The notes below the pieces were generated by a model. That model was not told where the DNA came from, made no database searches, and saw nothing but the letters and a program-made list of their open reading frames with translations. From an uncultured Pseudomonadota bacterium (GTDB taxonomy: Bacteria > Pseudomonadota > Gammaproteobacteria > Burkholderiales > Methylophilaceae): a DNA stretch of 48,913 nucleotides. The position numbers and the translations under genes were made by a program. This document shows positions 35,167 through 45,343 of the stretch, piece after piece; the stretch's first letter is position 1, and each line of letters opens with the position of its first letter. The DNA lies in assembly GCA_903838125.1 (NCBI GenBank), contig CAILXF010000032.1, positions 1-48,913 of the forward strand, read 5' to 3'.

Positions 35167-35197
35167 AACGCTAGTGTTTATTCACTAGCGTTTTTTT
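35167..35197 (+). terminator. Terminator of bamD, overlapping the end of der
   Basis: AACGCTAGTG (35167-35176) pairs perfectly with CACTAGCGTT (35183-35192) and is followed by T residues to 35197. The 3' arm and the T-tract are also the last codons of der on the other strand: its TAG stop lies in the stem and two of its lysine codons in the T-tract. Confidence 0.9.
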
Positions 35198-36639
35198 GCA
35201 CTTCTATCTTTGTCTTCAACAATCTTCTTGGCTTTCAATTCAGCTCTGTGAGCGGTTTTACGTCGACGCATACTGACAATGCCTTCACCAGGCTTACGTT
35301 TATCATCATCCTCAGCAAAGGGGTTGCTGCCTTGTTTATATTGAACACGTAGCGGCGTGCCTGACAACTGAAAGGTTCTGCGGAACGTTTTTTCTAAGAA
35401 GCGTGTATAAGCGTCTTTGACACCATCAACATGGTTACCATGCACCACCACAATTGGTGGATTACTACCGCCCTGATGGGCATAACGAAGCTTTGGACGA
35501 ATGCCACGACTGATTGGTGGTTGATGTTGCTGTACTGCATCAATCAATACACGGGTAAGTTGTGGCGTTGAAAGTTTGGCAAACGCAGCTTTAAAAGCCA
35601 CATCCACTGACGTAAATAACTCAGGTAGACCCTTCTTACGTAACGCAGAAATATAGTGAAATTCAGCAAAATCCAAGAACATCAACTTTCTATCAATTTC
35701 ACGTTTGACCCAATCTCGCTCTTCTTCTTTGAGGCCATCCCACTTGTTAATCGCCACAACCAGAGCACGACCCGCTTCTAAGATGTAGGCTGCAACGTGA
35801 GCATCTTGTTCAGTGATACCTTCTTGCGCATCAACCACCAAGATCACCACATTAGCCTCTTCAATCGATTGTATGGTTTTAATGACTGAGAATTTTTCTA
35901 CAGCCTCCAATACACGACCACGCTTACGTACGCCTGCAGTATCAATCAAAGTGTAGTGCTTACCGTTTTTTTCTAAATCTATTGATATAGAGTCACGCGT
36001 AGTGCCTGGTTCATCAAAAGCAATCACACGATCTTCGCCTAGCAAAGCATTGACCAGTGTTGATTTTCCTACGTTAGGACGGCCAACAATAGCGACCTTA
36101 GGCACACGATCTGCGCTGTAATCTTCCTCTGGCTCTGGCTCAACCTCTTGAAAACTTTCCAAAGCCAAATCAATAATGTCTTTAACACCTTCGCCATGTG
36201 CGGATGAAATAGAGAGAGGGTCGCCTAAGCCTAATTCATGAAATTCGGCACTCACCACTGCTTTATTCATGCCTTCAGTTTTATTTACTGCGAGCAATAC
36301 TGGACATTTACAGCGGCGTAAACGATTAGCCACTTCCATATCTTGAGGGGTTGCGCCTTGACGACCATCCACGATAAATATAATGACATCGGCTTCATCA
36401 ATGGCTAATAGTGTTTGCACTGCCATGGCTTTTAAAATACCACTATCTGTATTTGGCTCAAAACCACCAGTATCAACGACCAAATAAGGCTGACTTGCAC
36501 CAACACCACGTCCGTAGTGGCGATCGCGCGTTAATCCAGGTAAGTCAGCGACTAAAGCATCACGACTTTTGGTTAATCGATTAAATAATGTGGATTTGCC
36601 GACATTGGGTCGGCCAACCAGAACAATGGTAGGTAACAT
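35185..36639 (-). CDS. der: Ribosome-assembly GTPase Der (EngA)
   Basis: Der has two tandem GTPase domains and is needed for 50S subunit maturation. The 484-residue protein begins [25 protein letters not shown] (first G1 at about 8-16). The second G1 is in [21 protein letters not shown], with [20 protein letters not shown] and NKWDG as the other G motifs. A KH-like domain follows, with [14 protein letters not shown], and a basic Lys/Arg-rich tail that ends inside the bamD terminator. bamB-der is a standard proteobacterial pair. Confidence 0.96.
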   Translation of the reverse strand: MLPTIVLVGRPNVGKSTLFNRLTKSRDALVADLPGLTRDRHYGRGVGASQPYLVVDTGGFEPNTDSGILKAMAVQTLLAIDEADVIIFIVDGRQGATPQDMEVANRLRRCKCPVLLAVNKTEGMNKAVVSAEFHELGLGDPLSISSAHGEGVKDIIDLALESFQEVEPEPEEDYSADRVPKVAIVGRPNVGKSTLVNALLGEDRVIAFDEPGTTRDSISIDLEKNGKHYTLIDTAGVRKRGRVLEAVEKFSVIKTIQSIEEANVVILVVDAQEGITEQDAHVAAYILEAGRALVVAINKWDGLKEEERDWVKREIDRKLMFLDFAEFHYISALRKKGLPELFTSVDVAFKAAFAKLSTPQLTRVLIDAVQQHQPPISRGIRPKLRYAHQGGSNPPIVVVHGNHVDGVKDAYTRFLEKTFRRTFQLSGTPLRVQYKQGSNPFAEDDDKRKPGEGIVSMRRRKTAHRAELKAKKIVEDKDRSAKKR

Positions 36640-36725
36640 ACGAGCCTTCTAAATAGTGCTTAAGTTAAATAAATTTAACTTAGTAATATGAACTTAAGCT
36701 GCTATAGCTAAGTAATTCTTGAACC

Positions 36726-36744
36726 ACTCAGGCCAAGCCTGAGT
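36726..36744. other. Hairpin just after bamB
   Basis: ACTCAGGC and GCCTGAGT form a perfect eight-base stem around CAA, five bases beyond the bamB stop on the minus strand. On that strand no U-tract follows; a TTTT follows only on the plus strand. It may weaken or process the bamB-der transcript. Confidence 0.5.
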
Positions 36745-36749
36745 TTTGA

Positions 36750-37928
36750 TTATTTGATTTGAATCGCGTAAACGCCACCATCGCGAGCTTGTGCTAGCAA
36801 GGTGTTGCTGTTAATCAACGTCATTTTTGGCATAATTTGACTACTATTCGTTTTTACTCTAGCAGCGATTGCGCCGTCTTCACGATTTAAAAAGTGCACA
36901 TAACCTTCTACGTCGCCAACTGCAACCAAGTTTCCCATTGGCACAGGCGTCGAGAGTTGACGATTTTTAAGTGCTGCTTGGCGCCAATACGTTTTGCCTG
37001 TTGCATAATCTAAGGCATATACAGAACCAATCGCGTGCGATACGAAAATGCGCGCATCCTCTGCATCTAAGCCAGTTAGGCTTGAAATATCTCGATTCCA
37101 TACGACACGGCCTGAATTTCTATCTACGGCAGCAACCCGACCTTGATAAGCTACTGCGTATACCAATGGACCATCCACGACTGGCAAGCTTGTAATGTCA
37201 GCAATACGTTCAATCTCAGTGACCCCTTTAGGTTGTGCCACTGAAGCTTCCCATAAGCCTTTGCCATTGTCAGCGCGCACTGCTACCAGCTTACCACCGG
37301 CAAAACCAGCGTAAACCACACCCCCATCAACCACCAATCCTGCAGAACTTCTCAATGTGAGGGCTGGACTAGTTCGGTCATATACCCACTTACGGCTACC
37401 ATCACTGGCATTAATGCCAAAAATCCGGCTATCGCCAGTTCGCACGATGACCAATCCATCAAAATACTTAGGTGGGCTTAGCGCTTCGCTACTTAGCTTA
37501 GACTTCCATTGCATTTTACCAGCTAGATCAAAAGCATAAACCACGCCACGTTGCGTACATACCATGACTAAGCTACCGCCGACACCCACCCCGCTAGAAA
37601 GGTTTTCACCAGCATTCACGCGCCACAATTGCTTACCAGTAATGGCATCAAACTTAACCACATCCCCATTAGCGGCTGCCACATACGCATAACCGGCTTC
37701 AACTACTGGTGTAAATGCATATCCACCCGCATCACCTACTTTGGCTTGCCATAGTACATTCGCGTTAGAGGTGGCTTTAATTTCCGTCAATGCCTCTGGT
37801 GGATCTGAAGCCTCATGACCAAAAATACGATCAGAAATATCGGTTTTAAGATCAGTAATACTGCTACAAGCGTTTAAGAGCAGTAAACTCGAAAGTAAAA
37901 TTGGATTAAAATACTTTTTGATAGACAT
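36750..37928 (-). CDS. bamB: Outer-membrane assembly lipoprotein BamB
   Basis: BamB is a lipoprotein of the BAM complex and an eight-bladed beta-propeller. The ATG at 37928 starts a signal with lipobox LLNAC; the TTG at 37937 is a less likely start. The 392-residue protein contains repeated PQQ-like blades such as GYAYVAAANGDVVKFDAITGKQLWR, GVVYAFDLAGKMQWK, GRVAAVDRNSGRVVWNRD and GSVYALDYATGKTYWR. It follows the YfgM-like gene and precedes der, the usual order. Confidence 0.95.
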   Translation of the reverse strand: MSIKKYFNPILLSSLLLLNACSSITDLKTDISDRIFGHEASDPPEALTEIKATSNANVLWQAKVGDAGGYAFTPVVEAGYAYVAAANGDVVKFDAITGKQLWRVNAGENLSSGVGVGGSLVMVCTQRGVVYAFDLAGKMQWKSKLSSEALSPPKYFDGLVIVRTGDSRIFGINASDGSRKWVYDRTSPALTLRSSAGLVVDGGVVYAGFAGGKLVAVRADNGKGLWEASVAQPKGVTEIERIADITSLPVVDGPLVYAVAYQGRVAAVDRNSGRVVWNRDISSLTGLDAEDARIFVSHAIGSVYALDYATGKTYWRQAALKNRQLSTPVPMGNLVAVGDVEGYVHFLNREDGAIAARVKTNSSQIMPKMTLINSNTLLAQARDGGVYAIQIK

Positions 37929-38037
37929 TATGGACAAAAACTATACTCCAGCCAGATTTGGTGCCGCCAACTCAATGTCAGCACCAATGGTTAATTGCAA
38001 ATAGTAACTAGCGACTTCTTGATTAAGCAATGATGAT

Positions 38038-38661
38038 TTAACCTAGCGACTCTAACTTTTGTTTGGTAAGAGCACGGTATTTACCTTGAGGATCCAATTT
38101 AGCCAAAGCTTCTTGATAAGCCAGCTTAGCCTCAGTCGTTTTTCCCATACCAACCAAAATGTCGCCTTTTAAATCAGCAAATAAACCATCAAAACCAGCA
38201 TCATGTTTAGCCGCCAGCAATTTAAGTGCGCCGTCAGTGTCTTTTTCCTCAGCTAATATATTAGCCAATTGCAAGCTAGCGAAAGCCGCCACCGAAGTTT
38301 CCTGCGCGTGACTCACAGTCCAAGTCAGTTGTGCTTTTGCACTTTTTGCATCACCAGCTTGATAGTTAGCTTTAGCTGCAAATAGAGCTGCACGGCCAGC
38401 GTACGGGGTTGCACTATACTTCTCCATCAATGTGGCAGATTTACCCTGAATCGCTTTTAAGTCTTTTTCATCAGTCACTAACAACTCTTGATACTGCGTT
38501 GATGCAGCAACTGCTTGATTACTTTTGTAGTAGGTCCAGCCTTGAAATACGGCATAAGCCAATAATGCGGCCAAGGCAGCATTAATCAGCATTTTTCCGT
38601 AGAGTTTCCACCACGCCTTAAATTCATCTAACTGTTCTTGCTCTTCTAAATCATATGCCAT
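38038..38661 (-). CDS. YfgM-like tetratricopeptide membrane protein
   Basis: A 207-residue protein with a short cytosolic N-terminus (AYDLEEQEQLDEFKAWWKLYG), one transmembrane helix (about 25-42) and a periplasmic TPR-like helical domain with repeated Ala-rich helices. The N-terminal signature matches YfgM, an ancillary subunit at the SecYEG translocon that works with periplasmic chaperones. Its usual place is between hisS and bamB. Here bamB follows at the normal position, but two ABC ATPase genes separate it from hisS. Confidence 0.9.
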   Translation of the reverse strand: MAYDLEEQEQLDEFKAWWKLYGKMLINAALAALLAYAVFQGWTYYKSNQAVAASTQYQELLVTDEKDLKAIQGKSATLMEKYSATPYAGRAALFAAKANYQAGDAKSAKAQLTWTVSHAQETSVAAFASLQLANILAEEKDTDGALKLLAAKHDAGFDGLFADLKGDILVGMGKTTEAKLAYQEALAKLDPQGKYRALTKQKLESLG

Positions 38662-38728
38662 TTCTTTTCCTAAATTCTACTTATCTAAGTTAATTTTTAT
38701 ATATTTTTCAGGCTGTTAAACCCAGAAG

Positions 38729-39526
38729 CTAAGCCGCTTTTTTACCAGGAATGGACGCCAATAAATTGCGCGTGTACTCATGTTGAGGTTGCCTGTAAAT
38801 ATCCACAACCGAGCCCTGCTCTACTACCTTACCTGCGTTCATTACCACGATATCGTTGGCAATATGGCGTACCACTCGTAAATCATGGCTAATAAACACA
38901 TAGCTCAGAGTCATTTCCTGCTGTAATTCTTTTAATAACAACAATATCTGCGCCTGTATTGATACATCTAGTGCCGATACAGGTTCATCACACACCACTA
39001 CTTTTGGTTGCAACACTAAAGCCCGCGCAATGCCGATACGCTGTCTTTGCCCGCCAGAAAATTCATGCGGATACTTTTGCATATCAGCTTCACTAAGACC
39101 CACACGCTTTAGCATAGTAATTACTTGCTGTTGCTGTGTCGCTTGATTACCTATTGCGTGAATCAGCAACCCTTCACCTACAATTTCACCCACACGCATG
39201 CGAGGATTCAGTGAAGCAAACGGATCTTGAAACACCATTTGCAGATCTTTACGTGCTACTCGGAGCTCTTTACCGTTCATTTTGGACAAATCTTGTCCCG
39301 CAAACAGCACTTCTCCACTATCCAAGGGTTGCAATTGTAACAGACAACGTGCCAAGGTGGATTTACCACTGCCAGATTCCCCTACCACAGCTAAGGTACT
39401 TCCGCGACGTAAACAAATACTGACATCATCCAGCGCTTTAACCAAGGTTGTTCCAAAACCAAATTTACCGCTACGCTGGGTATAGGTTTTGACTAAATGG
39501 TTCGCGACTAAAACGTTATCAGTCAT
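38729..39526 (-). CDS. Oligopeptide/dipeptide ABC transporter ATPase, OppF/DppF type
   Basis: This 265-residue protein is the second ATPase of an oligopeptide/dipeptide importer. It shows Walker A GESGSGKST, the Q-loop QMVFQDPFASLNPRM, the signature SGGQRQRIGIARAL and Walker B VVVCDEPVSALDVS, plus the C-terminal QPQHEYTRNLLASIP that marks the OppF/DppF group. The ATG at 39526 has a strong GGAGGAG ribosome-binding site and overlaps the partner gene by four bases; the longer frame to 39577 is not needed. No permease or binding protein gene is adjacent. Confidence 0.92.
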   Translation of the reverse strand: MTDNVLVANHLVKTYTQRSGKFGFGTTLVKALDDVSICLRRGSTLAVVGESGSGKSTLARCLLQLQPLDSGEVLFAGQDLSKMNGKELRVARKDLQMVFQDPFASLNPRMRVGEIVGEGLLIHAIGNQATQQQQVITMLKRVGLSEADMQKYPHEFSGGQRQRIGIARALVLQPKVVVCDEPVSALDVSIQAQILLLLKELQQEMTLSYVFISHDLRVVRHIANDIVVMNAGKVVEQGSVVDIYRQPQHEYTRNLLASIPGKKAA

Positions 39527-40434
39527 AGCATCTCCTCCTCTAACAACGCTACAGGAGATAACTCGTCCAACCAACAATAATCAATCGGTTGCAAGGGTTT
39601 TATACCATCAACATCTGGCACACACGCCAACAAAGCTTTGGTGTAAGGGTGCTGCGGATGATTTAATACGTCCGACTTAGTGCCAGACTCAACAATTTGT
39701 CCTCTAAACATCACCACCACGTTGTCTGCAATGTCGGCCACTACACCAAAATCATGGGTAATAAATAGCATCCCCATGTTCATGCGATTTTTAAGAGAGT
39801 CAAGCAGTTTAAGTATTTGGGCTTGTACGGTAACATCAAGCGCGGTGGTAGGTTCATCAGCGATGAGCAATTGGGGTTCGCAAGCAATACTCATGGCAAT
39901 CATGACGCGTTGCCTTTGCCCACCGGACAGCTCATCAGGATAACTATTGGCACGGCCCACTGGTATACCGACCATCTCTAATAAACTGGCTATCCTAATT
40001 TTGAGGGCAGAGCCTTTTAATCCCAAATGTGTCGTTAGGCTTTCACCAATTTGATATCCTATGGTAAGCACCGGATTGAGTGATGTCATCGGCTCCTGAA
40101 AAATCATGGCAATTTTGGCACCACGAATTTTGCGCAAACTTTCAGCGTCTAGATGCGCAAGATTAAGTACGCCTAACTCAGCATCATTAAATAGCACTTT
40201 GCCACTACTTAACTGCAACTGCTTAGACAGCAACCCCATCACTGACAATGCAGTTAAACTTTTGCCACTGCCCGACTCACCAACAACACAGGTTGTTTTA
40301 CCGGCTTCTATACTAAAGCTGACATCATTTACCAGCCAATGACTGGGCGACTTTTTGGACGCTACGCTTAGATGCTCAAGCTGGAGCAATGGTCGGCCAC
40401 TATTTATAGTATCAACACTTGATTTAACGGTCAT
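39523..40434 (-). CDS. Oligopeptide/dipeptide ABC transporter ATPase, OppD/DppD type
   Basis: This 303-residue protein is the first ATPase of the pair. It has Walker A GESGSGKSL, the Q-loop MIFQEPMTSLNPVLTIG, the signature SGGQRQRVMIAMSIACEPQLLIADEPTTALDV and H-loop FITHDFGVVADIAD. The C-terminal ending HPYTKALLACVPDVDG is the OppD/DppD-specific extension, although the zinc/iron-sulfur-type cysteine cluster seen in some members is absent. It lies 24 bases after hisS, so it is transcribed with the ispG-hisS unit. Membrane subunits must be encoded elsewhere. Confidence 0.92.
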   Translation of the reverse strand: MTVKSSVDTINSGRPLLQLEHLSVASKKSPSHWLVNDVSFSIEAGKTTCVVGESGSGKSLTALSVMGLLSKQLQLSSGKVLFNDAELGVLNLAHLDAESLRKIRGAKIAMIFQEPMTSLNPVLTIGYQIGESLTTHLGLKGSALKIRIASLLEMVGIPVGRANSYPDELSGGQRQRVMIAMSIACEPQLLIADEPTTALDVTVQAQILKLLDSLKNRMNMGMLFITHDFGVVADIADNVVVMFRGQIVESGTKSDVLNHPQHPYTKALLACVPDVDGIKPLQPIDYCWLDELSPVALLEEEML

Positions 40435-40458
40435 TGTCTACTCAGTTTTATAGATGGG

Positions 40459-41793
40459 CTACTGGCTACGGTGCGTAACCAAGTGCTTAATCGCCTCATC
40501 AATGCTACATATTAATTGCTCGCCGCTAGCCTGCATAGGCTTTAAAATCACCCGTTGCTGAGCCACTTCATCATCGCCCAATATCAAGGCAAACTGCGCT
40601 TGGCTTCTATCAGCTTTTTTCATCTGTGATTTAAAACTACCGCCACCAGCGTGCAACACCACTTCGATTTTGGCATTACGTAATTGTTCGGCAATCTTAA
40701 ATGCTTGTTGTTCCGCTAAATCACCTACATTAACCAAATAAACCTGAGGAGCATCGCTAGCACTAACTCCGTATTCTTGCATCAATAAGAATACTCGCTC
40801 CAAGCCTATACCAAAACCACAGGCAGGCGTTGCATCCCCACCTAAACGCTCAACCAAAGCATCATAACGGCCACCACCAGCAATCGTACCCTGTGCGCCT
40901 AATTTAGTGGTCACCCATTCAAACACCGTACGATTGTAATAATCCAGACCACGCACCAATCGCGCATTAATCAAATAAGCCACACCAGCTGCATCCAATA
41001 ATGCACATAACCCATCAAAATGTGCGCGGCTTGCTTCACCTAAACTATCAATGAGCTTTGGAGCAGATTCGCACAAGGCTTGCATGCGTGGATTTTTACT
41101 ATCTAAAATACGTAAGGGATTCGTATACAAACGACGCGTAGCATCTTCATCTAACACCTCTAAATGCTGCTCAAAATACTGAATCAATGTGCTTCGATAC
41201 GCAGTGCGTTCATGCGCATCACCTATGCTGTTAATTTGCAACGCTACATCGACAATACCTAACTCACGCCACAACCTAGCCAGCAATACAATTTGTTCCG
41301 CATCTACCTGCGGACTATCAAAACCAAAAGCCTCCACACCAACTTGATGAAACTGGCGCTGACGACCCTTTTGCACATTCTCGTGCCTAAACATAGCGCC
41401 GCTATACCAAAGCCTTACCGGGCCGTTATACGTTAAGTTATGTTCAACTACTGCACGCACACAACCGGCAGTGCCTTCAGGACGTAAGGCCAAGTGATCG
41501 CCATTTAAATGATCTTCCCATGCGTACATTTCTTTTTCGACGATATCTGTATGCTCACCTACAGAACGCACAAATAAATCGGTAGGCTCTACCAAGGGCA
41601 TACGTATATTTTTATAGCCGTATTGGGATAGCACCCGACGGGCTGTATCTTCAAGCCTAAACCATAATGCTGTATGCTCAGGTAAAATATCGTAAAAACC
41701 TTTAACGCTTTGAAATTTAGCCGGCTTCAGAACTTTAGCTTCAGATTTTTTTGTATTTTGGACTATTTGAGTTTGTTTTTCTTGGTCAGACAT
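40459..41793 (-). CDS. hisS: Histidyl-tRNA synthetase
   Basis: This enzyme charges tRNA-His. The 444-residue class II synthetase has an N-terminal extension of about 30 residues rich in Lys and Gln before FQSVKGFYDILPEH. Motif 2 lies in LWYSGAMFRHENVQKGRQRQFHQVGVEAFG, the histidine-specific motif in RLVRGLDYYNRTVFEW, and motif 3 in TPACGFGIGLERVFLLM. The anticodon-binding domain begins near DAPQVYLVNVG. It overlaps ispG by one base. The window also encodes its paralogue HisZ. Confidence 0.97.
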   Translation of the reverse strand: MSDQEKQTQIVQNTKKSEAKVLKPAKFQSVKGFYDILPEHTALWFRLEDTARRVLSQYGYKNIRMPLVEPTDLFVRSVGEHTDIVEKEMYAWEDHLNGDHLALRPEGTAGCVRAVVEHNLTYNGPVRLWYSGAMFRHENVQKGRQRQFHQVGVEAFGFDSPQVDAEQIVLLARLWRELGIVDVALQINSIGDAHERTAYRSTLIQYFEQHLEVLDEDATRRLYTNPLRILDSKNPRMQALCESAPKLIDSLGEASRAHFDGLCALLDAAGVAYLINARLVRGLDYYNRTVFEWVTTKLGAQGTIAGGGRYDALVERLGGDATPACGFGIGLERVFLLMQEYGVSASDAPQVYLVNVGDLAEQQAFKIAEQLRNAKIEVVLHAGGGSFKSQMKKADRSQAQFALILGDDEVAQQRVILKPMQASGEQLICSIDEAIKHLVTHRSQ

Positions 41794-43127
41794 TATGCGA
41801 TTACTTTGATTGGAATAGTTTTGTTGATTGGGCTAGCGGCGGCCTGATGTAGCTTACCTCCTAGCGCGTAGTGGGTCTGAACATAGTCTTCGACAATTGC
41901 TTGAAACTCTTGGGCAATATGATCACCTTTAAGTGTTACCGTTTTTTCACCGTCAACGAATACTGGCGCGACTGGGGTTTCTCCTGTCCCAGGCAAGCTA
42001 ATGCCAATATTAGCAAGCTTAGATTCACCAGGACCATTTACGACACAACCCATCACAGCCACATTCATATTTTCCACCCCAGCGTAATTCTCACGCCATA
42101 GCGGCATTTGATTGCGCAAGTAGGTTTGGATTTGCATTGCCAACTCTTGAAAATAGGTTGAAGTCGTGCGACCGCAGCCAGGGCAAGCGGTCACCAATGG
42201 TGTAAAAGAACGGATGCCCATCGTTTGTAAAATTTCTTGCGCCACAATTACTTCTTTCGTGCGTGATTCATTAGGCTCAGGGGTCAGTGAGACTCGTATA
42301 GTATTGCCTATCCCCTGTTGAAGCAGTAAGGCGAGCGCTGCGGTAGAGGCGACAATACCTTTAGATCCCATGCCCGCTTCGGTCAGCCCCAAATGCAATG
42401 GGTAAAGGCTACGTTGCGCTAAGTCGCTATAGACCTTAACCAAGTCCTGCACATTACTAACCTTGCAGGAAATAATAATTTGATTGGGTGCCAGGCCTAA
42501 AGCAACAGCTTGCTCTGCACTTTCCAATGCCGATTGAATTAAGGCTTCACGCATGAGTGCATCTGATGATAGAGGCTCATCCCGCTTAGCGTTATCATCC
42601 ATCATTTGCGCCATTTTGGCTTGATCAAGACTGCCCCAATTAACCCCAATACGCACAGATTTTTTGTAATAGATCGCAGCTTCTATCATCGCAGCAAACT
42701 GCTCATCCCGCTTAGTGCCTTTACCGACATTGCCTGGATTAATACGGTACTTAGCCAGTGCCTGTGCGCATTCAGGATATTGCGCTAATAGTTTATGGCC
42801 GTTGTAATGAAAGTCTCCAACCAATGGCACATTGCAACCCAAGGCATCCAAGCCACGCCGCACGATAGCGACCTGAGCGGCAGCCTCAGGAGAGTTGACG
42901 GTGATACGCACCACTTCGCTGCCCGCTTGCCATAACCCATACACTTGTTTAATCGTGGCTTGCGCATCAGCTGTATCAGTATTGGTCATGCTTTGTACTA
43001 CTACTGGCGCGCAGAGTGTACCGCCTACCCCTCCACCCACTGGCACATGACCAATCATCACCTGCAATGTCTTACGGGGGTGATTTAGGTGTACTAAAGT
43101 ACCACTCTCAGAAGCGATGTTCACCAT
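41793..43127 (-). CDS. ispG: 4-hydroxy-3-methylbut-2-en-1-yl diphosphate synthase (flavodoxin)
   Basis: IspG carries out the penultimate step of the MEP isoprenoid pathway and has a [4Fe-4S] cluster. The 444-residue protein has the GcpE start with [21 protein letters not shown], the TIM barrel, and the cluster region with two cysteines in [14 protein letters not shown] and one in [21 protein letters not shown]. It contains the betaproteobacterial insert between barrel and iron-sulfur domain. It lies directly (no gap) after rodZ and overlaps hisS by one base. Confidence 0.97.
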   Translation of the reverse strand: MVNIASESGTLVHLNHPRKTLQVMIGHVPVGGGVGGTLCAPVVVQSMTNTDTADAQATIKQVYGLWQAGSEVVRITVNSPEAAAQVAIVRRGLDALGCNVPLVGDFHYNGHKLLAQYPECAQALAKYRINPGNVGKGTKRDEQFAAMIEAAIYYKKSVRIGVNWGSLDQAKMAQMMDDNAKRDEPLSSDALMREALIQSALESAEQAVALGLAPNQIIISCKVSNVQDLVKVYSDLAQRSLYPLHLGLTEAGMGSKGIVASTAALALLLQQGIGNTIRVSLTPEPNESRTKEVIVAQEILQTMGIRSFTPLVTACPGCGRTTSTYFQELAMQIQTYLRNQMPLWRENYAGVENMNVAVMGCVVNGPGESKLANIGISLPGTGETPVAPVFVDGEKTVTLKGDHIAQEFQAIVEDYVQTHYALGGKLHQAAASPINKTIPIKVIA

Positions 43128-44042
43128 TTATTCCAAAGTTAGGCGAGCAACATTATTATGCGTAGAGGCAGTCAAATCGACTGGCTTGTCTAACAACGTC
43201 AAACGTGTGCTTTTAGCATTACCGATCCATATTGATAATGGTAGCTCACCTTCAAAACTCTCTGTACTGCCCGCGGCTAACTTCTTCTCAAAAATAACCT
43301 TACCTGACTTATCCTTAGCTTGAATCCAGCTAGACTCAGTACATGTCACAGTCACTTTTTTAGACATAGTGGCTGGCACATTTACTTTAGGTTCAACTTT
43401 GGCTAGCGACTCCAACTTAACAACTGATTTAGGTTCTGCGAGAACGGCTACTGGTGTTACTGAATTTGAAGCAGATGACGCTGCATCTGTATTAGGCAAA
43501 TTTAAGACCTCTGCATCAGACCCAACTAAGCGTTCCGCTGCAGGCAAAGCTATTTCTGGCAACGGTTGCTCTACCACTAAATGTTCAGTTGCATTTAACT
43601 TTTCCACTGCCGGTTTTTCAGACTTTGGCATGTAAGCAAACCATAACAACACAAATACCATCAGCACAACGCTACCTAAAACGTACTTAAACCATAAATG
43701 ATTGCCTTTAGTTGGCATCTCAAAGTGCATAGATGACTTTACGAGAATTGCGTCCGGCAACCTGTCGGGCACTTGGGCACGGTAGATGGCCAATAACGGC
43801 TCTGCATCAAAATCTAACAGACGTGCGTAATTGCGAATAAAACCACGAGTTACCATAGGATCTGGCAAAGCGGCAAAGTCACTATTTTCCAAGTCAGCAA
43901 CTTGCTTAATACTTAGACGTAAAGTATTAGAAACATCTTGCTGCGTAAGTTGCTTAGCTTCTCTGGCTACCGCCAATCTGCCACCCAATGTGCTAGGCTC
44001 CGCTTGCTCTATCAAGTCATTCACTACCAATTTATCTTCCAT
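43128..44042 (-). CDS. rodZ: Cytoskeletal regulator RodZ (HTH plus DUF4115)
   Basis: RodZ links MreB to the elongation machinery. The 304-residue protein has a Cro/C1-type helix-turn-helix at about 22-85 (LAVAREAKQLTQQDVSNTLRL), a juxtamembrane basic stretch and a transmembrane helix at about 119-140 (YVLGSVVLMVFVLLWFAYM). A Pro/Val/Ala-rich periplasmic linker and a C-terminal DUF4115 domain (KVTVTCTESSWIQAKDKSGKVIF) follow. The stop is adjacent to the ispG start. In many relatives pilF lies between rlmN and rodZ; here the 172-base gap 44043-44214 holds no such gene. Confidence 0.92.
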   Translation of the reverse strand: MEDKLVVNDLIEQAEPSTLGGRLAVAREAKQLTQQDVSNTLRLSIKQVADLENSDFAALPDPMVTRGFIRNYARLLDFDAEPLLAIYRAQVPDRLPDAILVKSSMHFEMPTKGNHLWFKYVLGSVVLMVFVLLWFAYMPKSEKPAVEKLNATEHLVVEQPLPEIALPAAERLVGSDAEVLNLPNTDAASSASNSVTPVAVLAEPKSVVKLESLAKVEPKVNVPATMSKKVTVTCTESSWIQAKDKSGKVIFEKKLAAGSTESFEGELPLSIWIGNAKSTRLTLLDKPVDLTASTHNNVARLTLE

Positions 44043-44214
44043 TGTTATTTTCCGATTTGCAAAGTGACTTTAGCCGCAACCACGTCGTTATTAAACTGTA
44101 TGTTCGCCAATTGATAAGCTCCAGCAGCCCATCATGGCACTTATTGTAAGGTTTTATTTAAATAGACTTCAGTACCAAATAAAATTTTATTCCGTAATAA
44201 ACTTACACTAGCCT

Positions 44215-45318
44215 TCATTGCAGCAACTCAATTGGAATGCGTTTAGCTACACGCTGCGTTTTATCTAGCACTTTACCCGCTAGTTGACCACATGCAGCAT
44301 CGATATCTTCACCGCGGGTTTTACGGACAGTGACCACATAGCCAGCCTGCATTAAAATATCACGGAATACACGGATGTGACTAGCTTTAGACGTGTCATA
44401 ACCACTGCTTGGAAATGGATTAAATGGAATTAAGTTAAACTTGCATGAGACGTTCTGAACCAAAGCCAGTAGCTCATAAGCATGCTCGGCAGTATCATTG
44501 ACGCCATCAAGCATCACATATTCAAAGGTAACAAAATCACGCGGTGCTTTTTCTAAATAGCGATTACAAGCAGCCATTAATTCTTTTAATGGATATTTCT
44601 TATTAATTGGCACCAACACATCACGTAACGCATCGTTTGGCGCGTGCAAACTAACCGCCAGTGCGACAGGACAATCTTCTTTTAATCTATCCATCGCTGG
44701 CACTAAGCCTGACGTTGATAACGTTACACGACGACGACTTAAGCCGTAAGCACTATCATCTAACATAATTTGCATGGCGGTAACTACATTGTCGTAATTT
44801 GCCAGCGGCTCTCCCATGCCCATCATGACGACATTACTGATAATGCGGTCAGAAATCGGTAATAGATCATAACCACTTTCTTGTCTTAGGGATTGATTAG
44901 CAATTGCCAACTGTCCAATGATTTCTGCAACACTTAAGTTGCGATTAAAACCCTGACGACCCGTAGAACAAAATGTGCACTCCAAAGCGCAACCTACTTG
45001 CGAGGAAATGCACAGCGTGCCACGTTCATCTTCTGGAATAAATACGGTTTCTATACTATTGGCTGCATCCGCTCCAATTAACCATTTGCGAGTACCGTCA
45101 TTAGAAACCAGCTCAGACTGTACGGCAGGTAAGGAGATTGTTGCCTCAGCCGATAATTTTTCGCGTAATACCTTCGCAATATCGGTCATCTGCTCAAAAT
45201 CATGCACCGCAAAATGATGCATCCAACGCATTAACTGCTTTGCTCGGAACGGCTTCTCGCCGCGTTCGGCAAACCATTGCGCCAGTTGTGGTTGATTGAA
45301 GTTGAGTAGATTAACCAA
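44215..45318 (-). CDS. rlmN: Dual-specificity 23S rRNA/tRNA (adenine-C2) methyltransferase RlmN
   Basis: RlmN methylates A2503 of 23S rRNA and A37 of some tRNAs by radical SAM chemistry. The 367-residue protein starts [27 protein letters not shown] after a TTG start (45318). No in-frame ATG is available and the family begins at this point, so TTG is well supported. It has the [11 protein letters not shown] cluster motif, [16 protein letters not shown] and the C-terminal [12 protein letters not shown] with the catalytic cysteine. It is 25 bases after ndk. Confidence 0.96.
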   Translation of the reverse strand: MVNLLNFNQPQLAQWFAERGEKPFRAKQLMRWMHHFAVHDFEQMTDIAKVLREKLSAEATISLPAVQSELVSNDGTRKWLIGADAANSIETVFIPEDERGTLCISSQVGCALECTFCSTGRQGFNRNLSVAEIIGQLAIANQSLRQESGYDLLPISDRIISNVVMMGMGEPLANYDNVVTAMQIMLDDSAYGLSRRRVTLSTSGLVPAMDRLKEDCPVALAVSLHAPNDALRDVLVPINKKYPLKELMAACNRYLEKAPRDFVTFEYVMLDGVNDTAEHAYELLALVQNVSCKFNLIPFNPFPSSGYDTSKASHIRVFRDILMQAGYVVTVRKTRGEDIDAACGQLAGKVLDKTQRVAKRIPIELLQ

Positions 45319-45343
45319 AATTGTTTTTTTACCTTATTAACTA

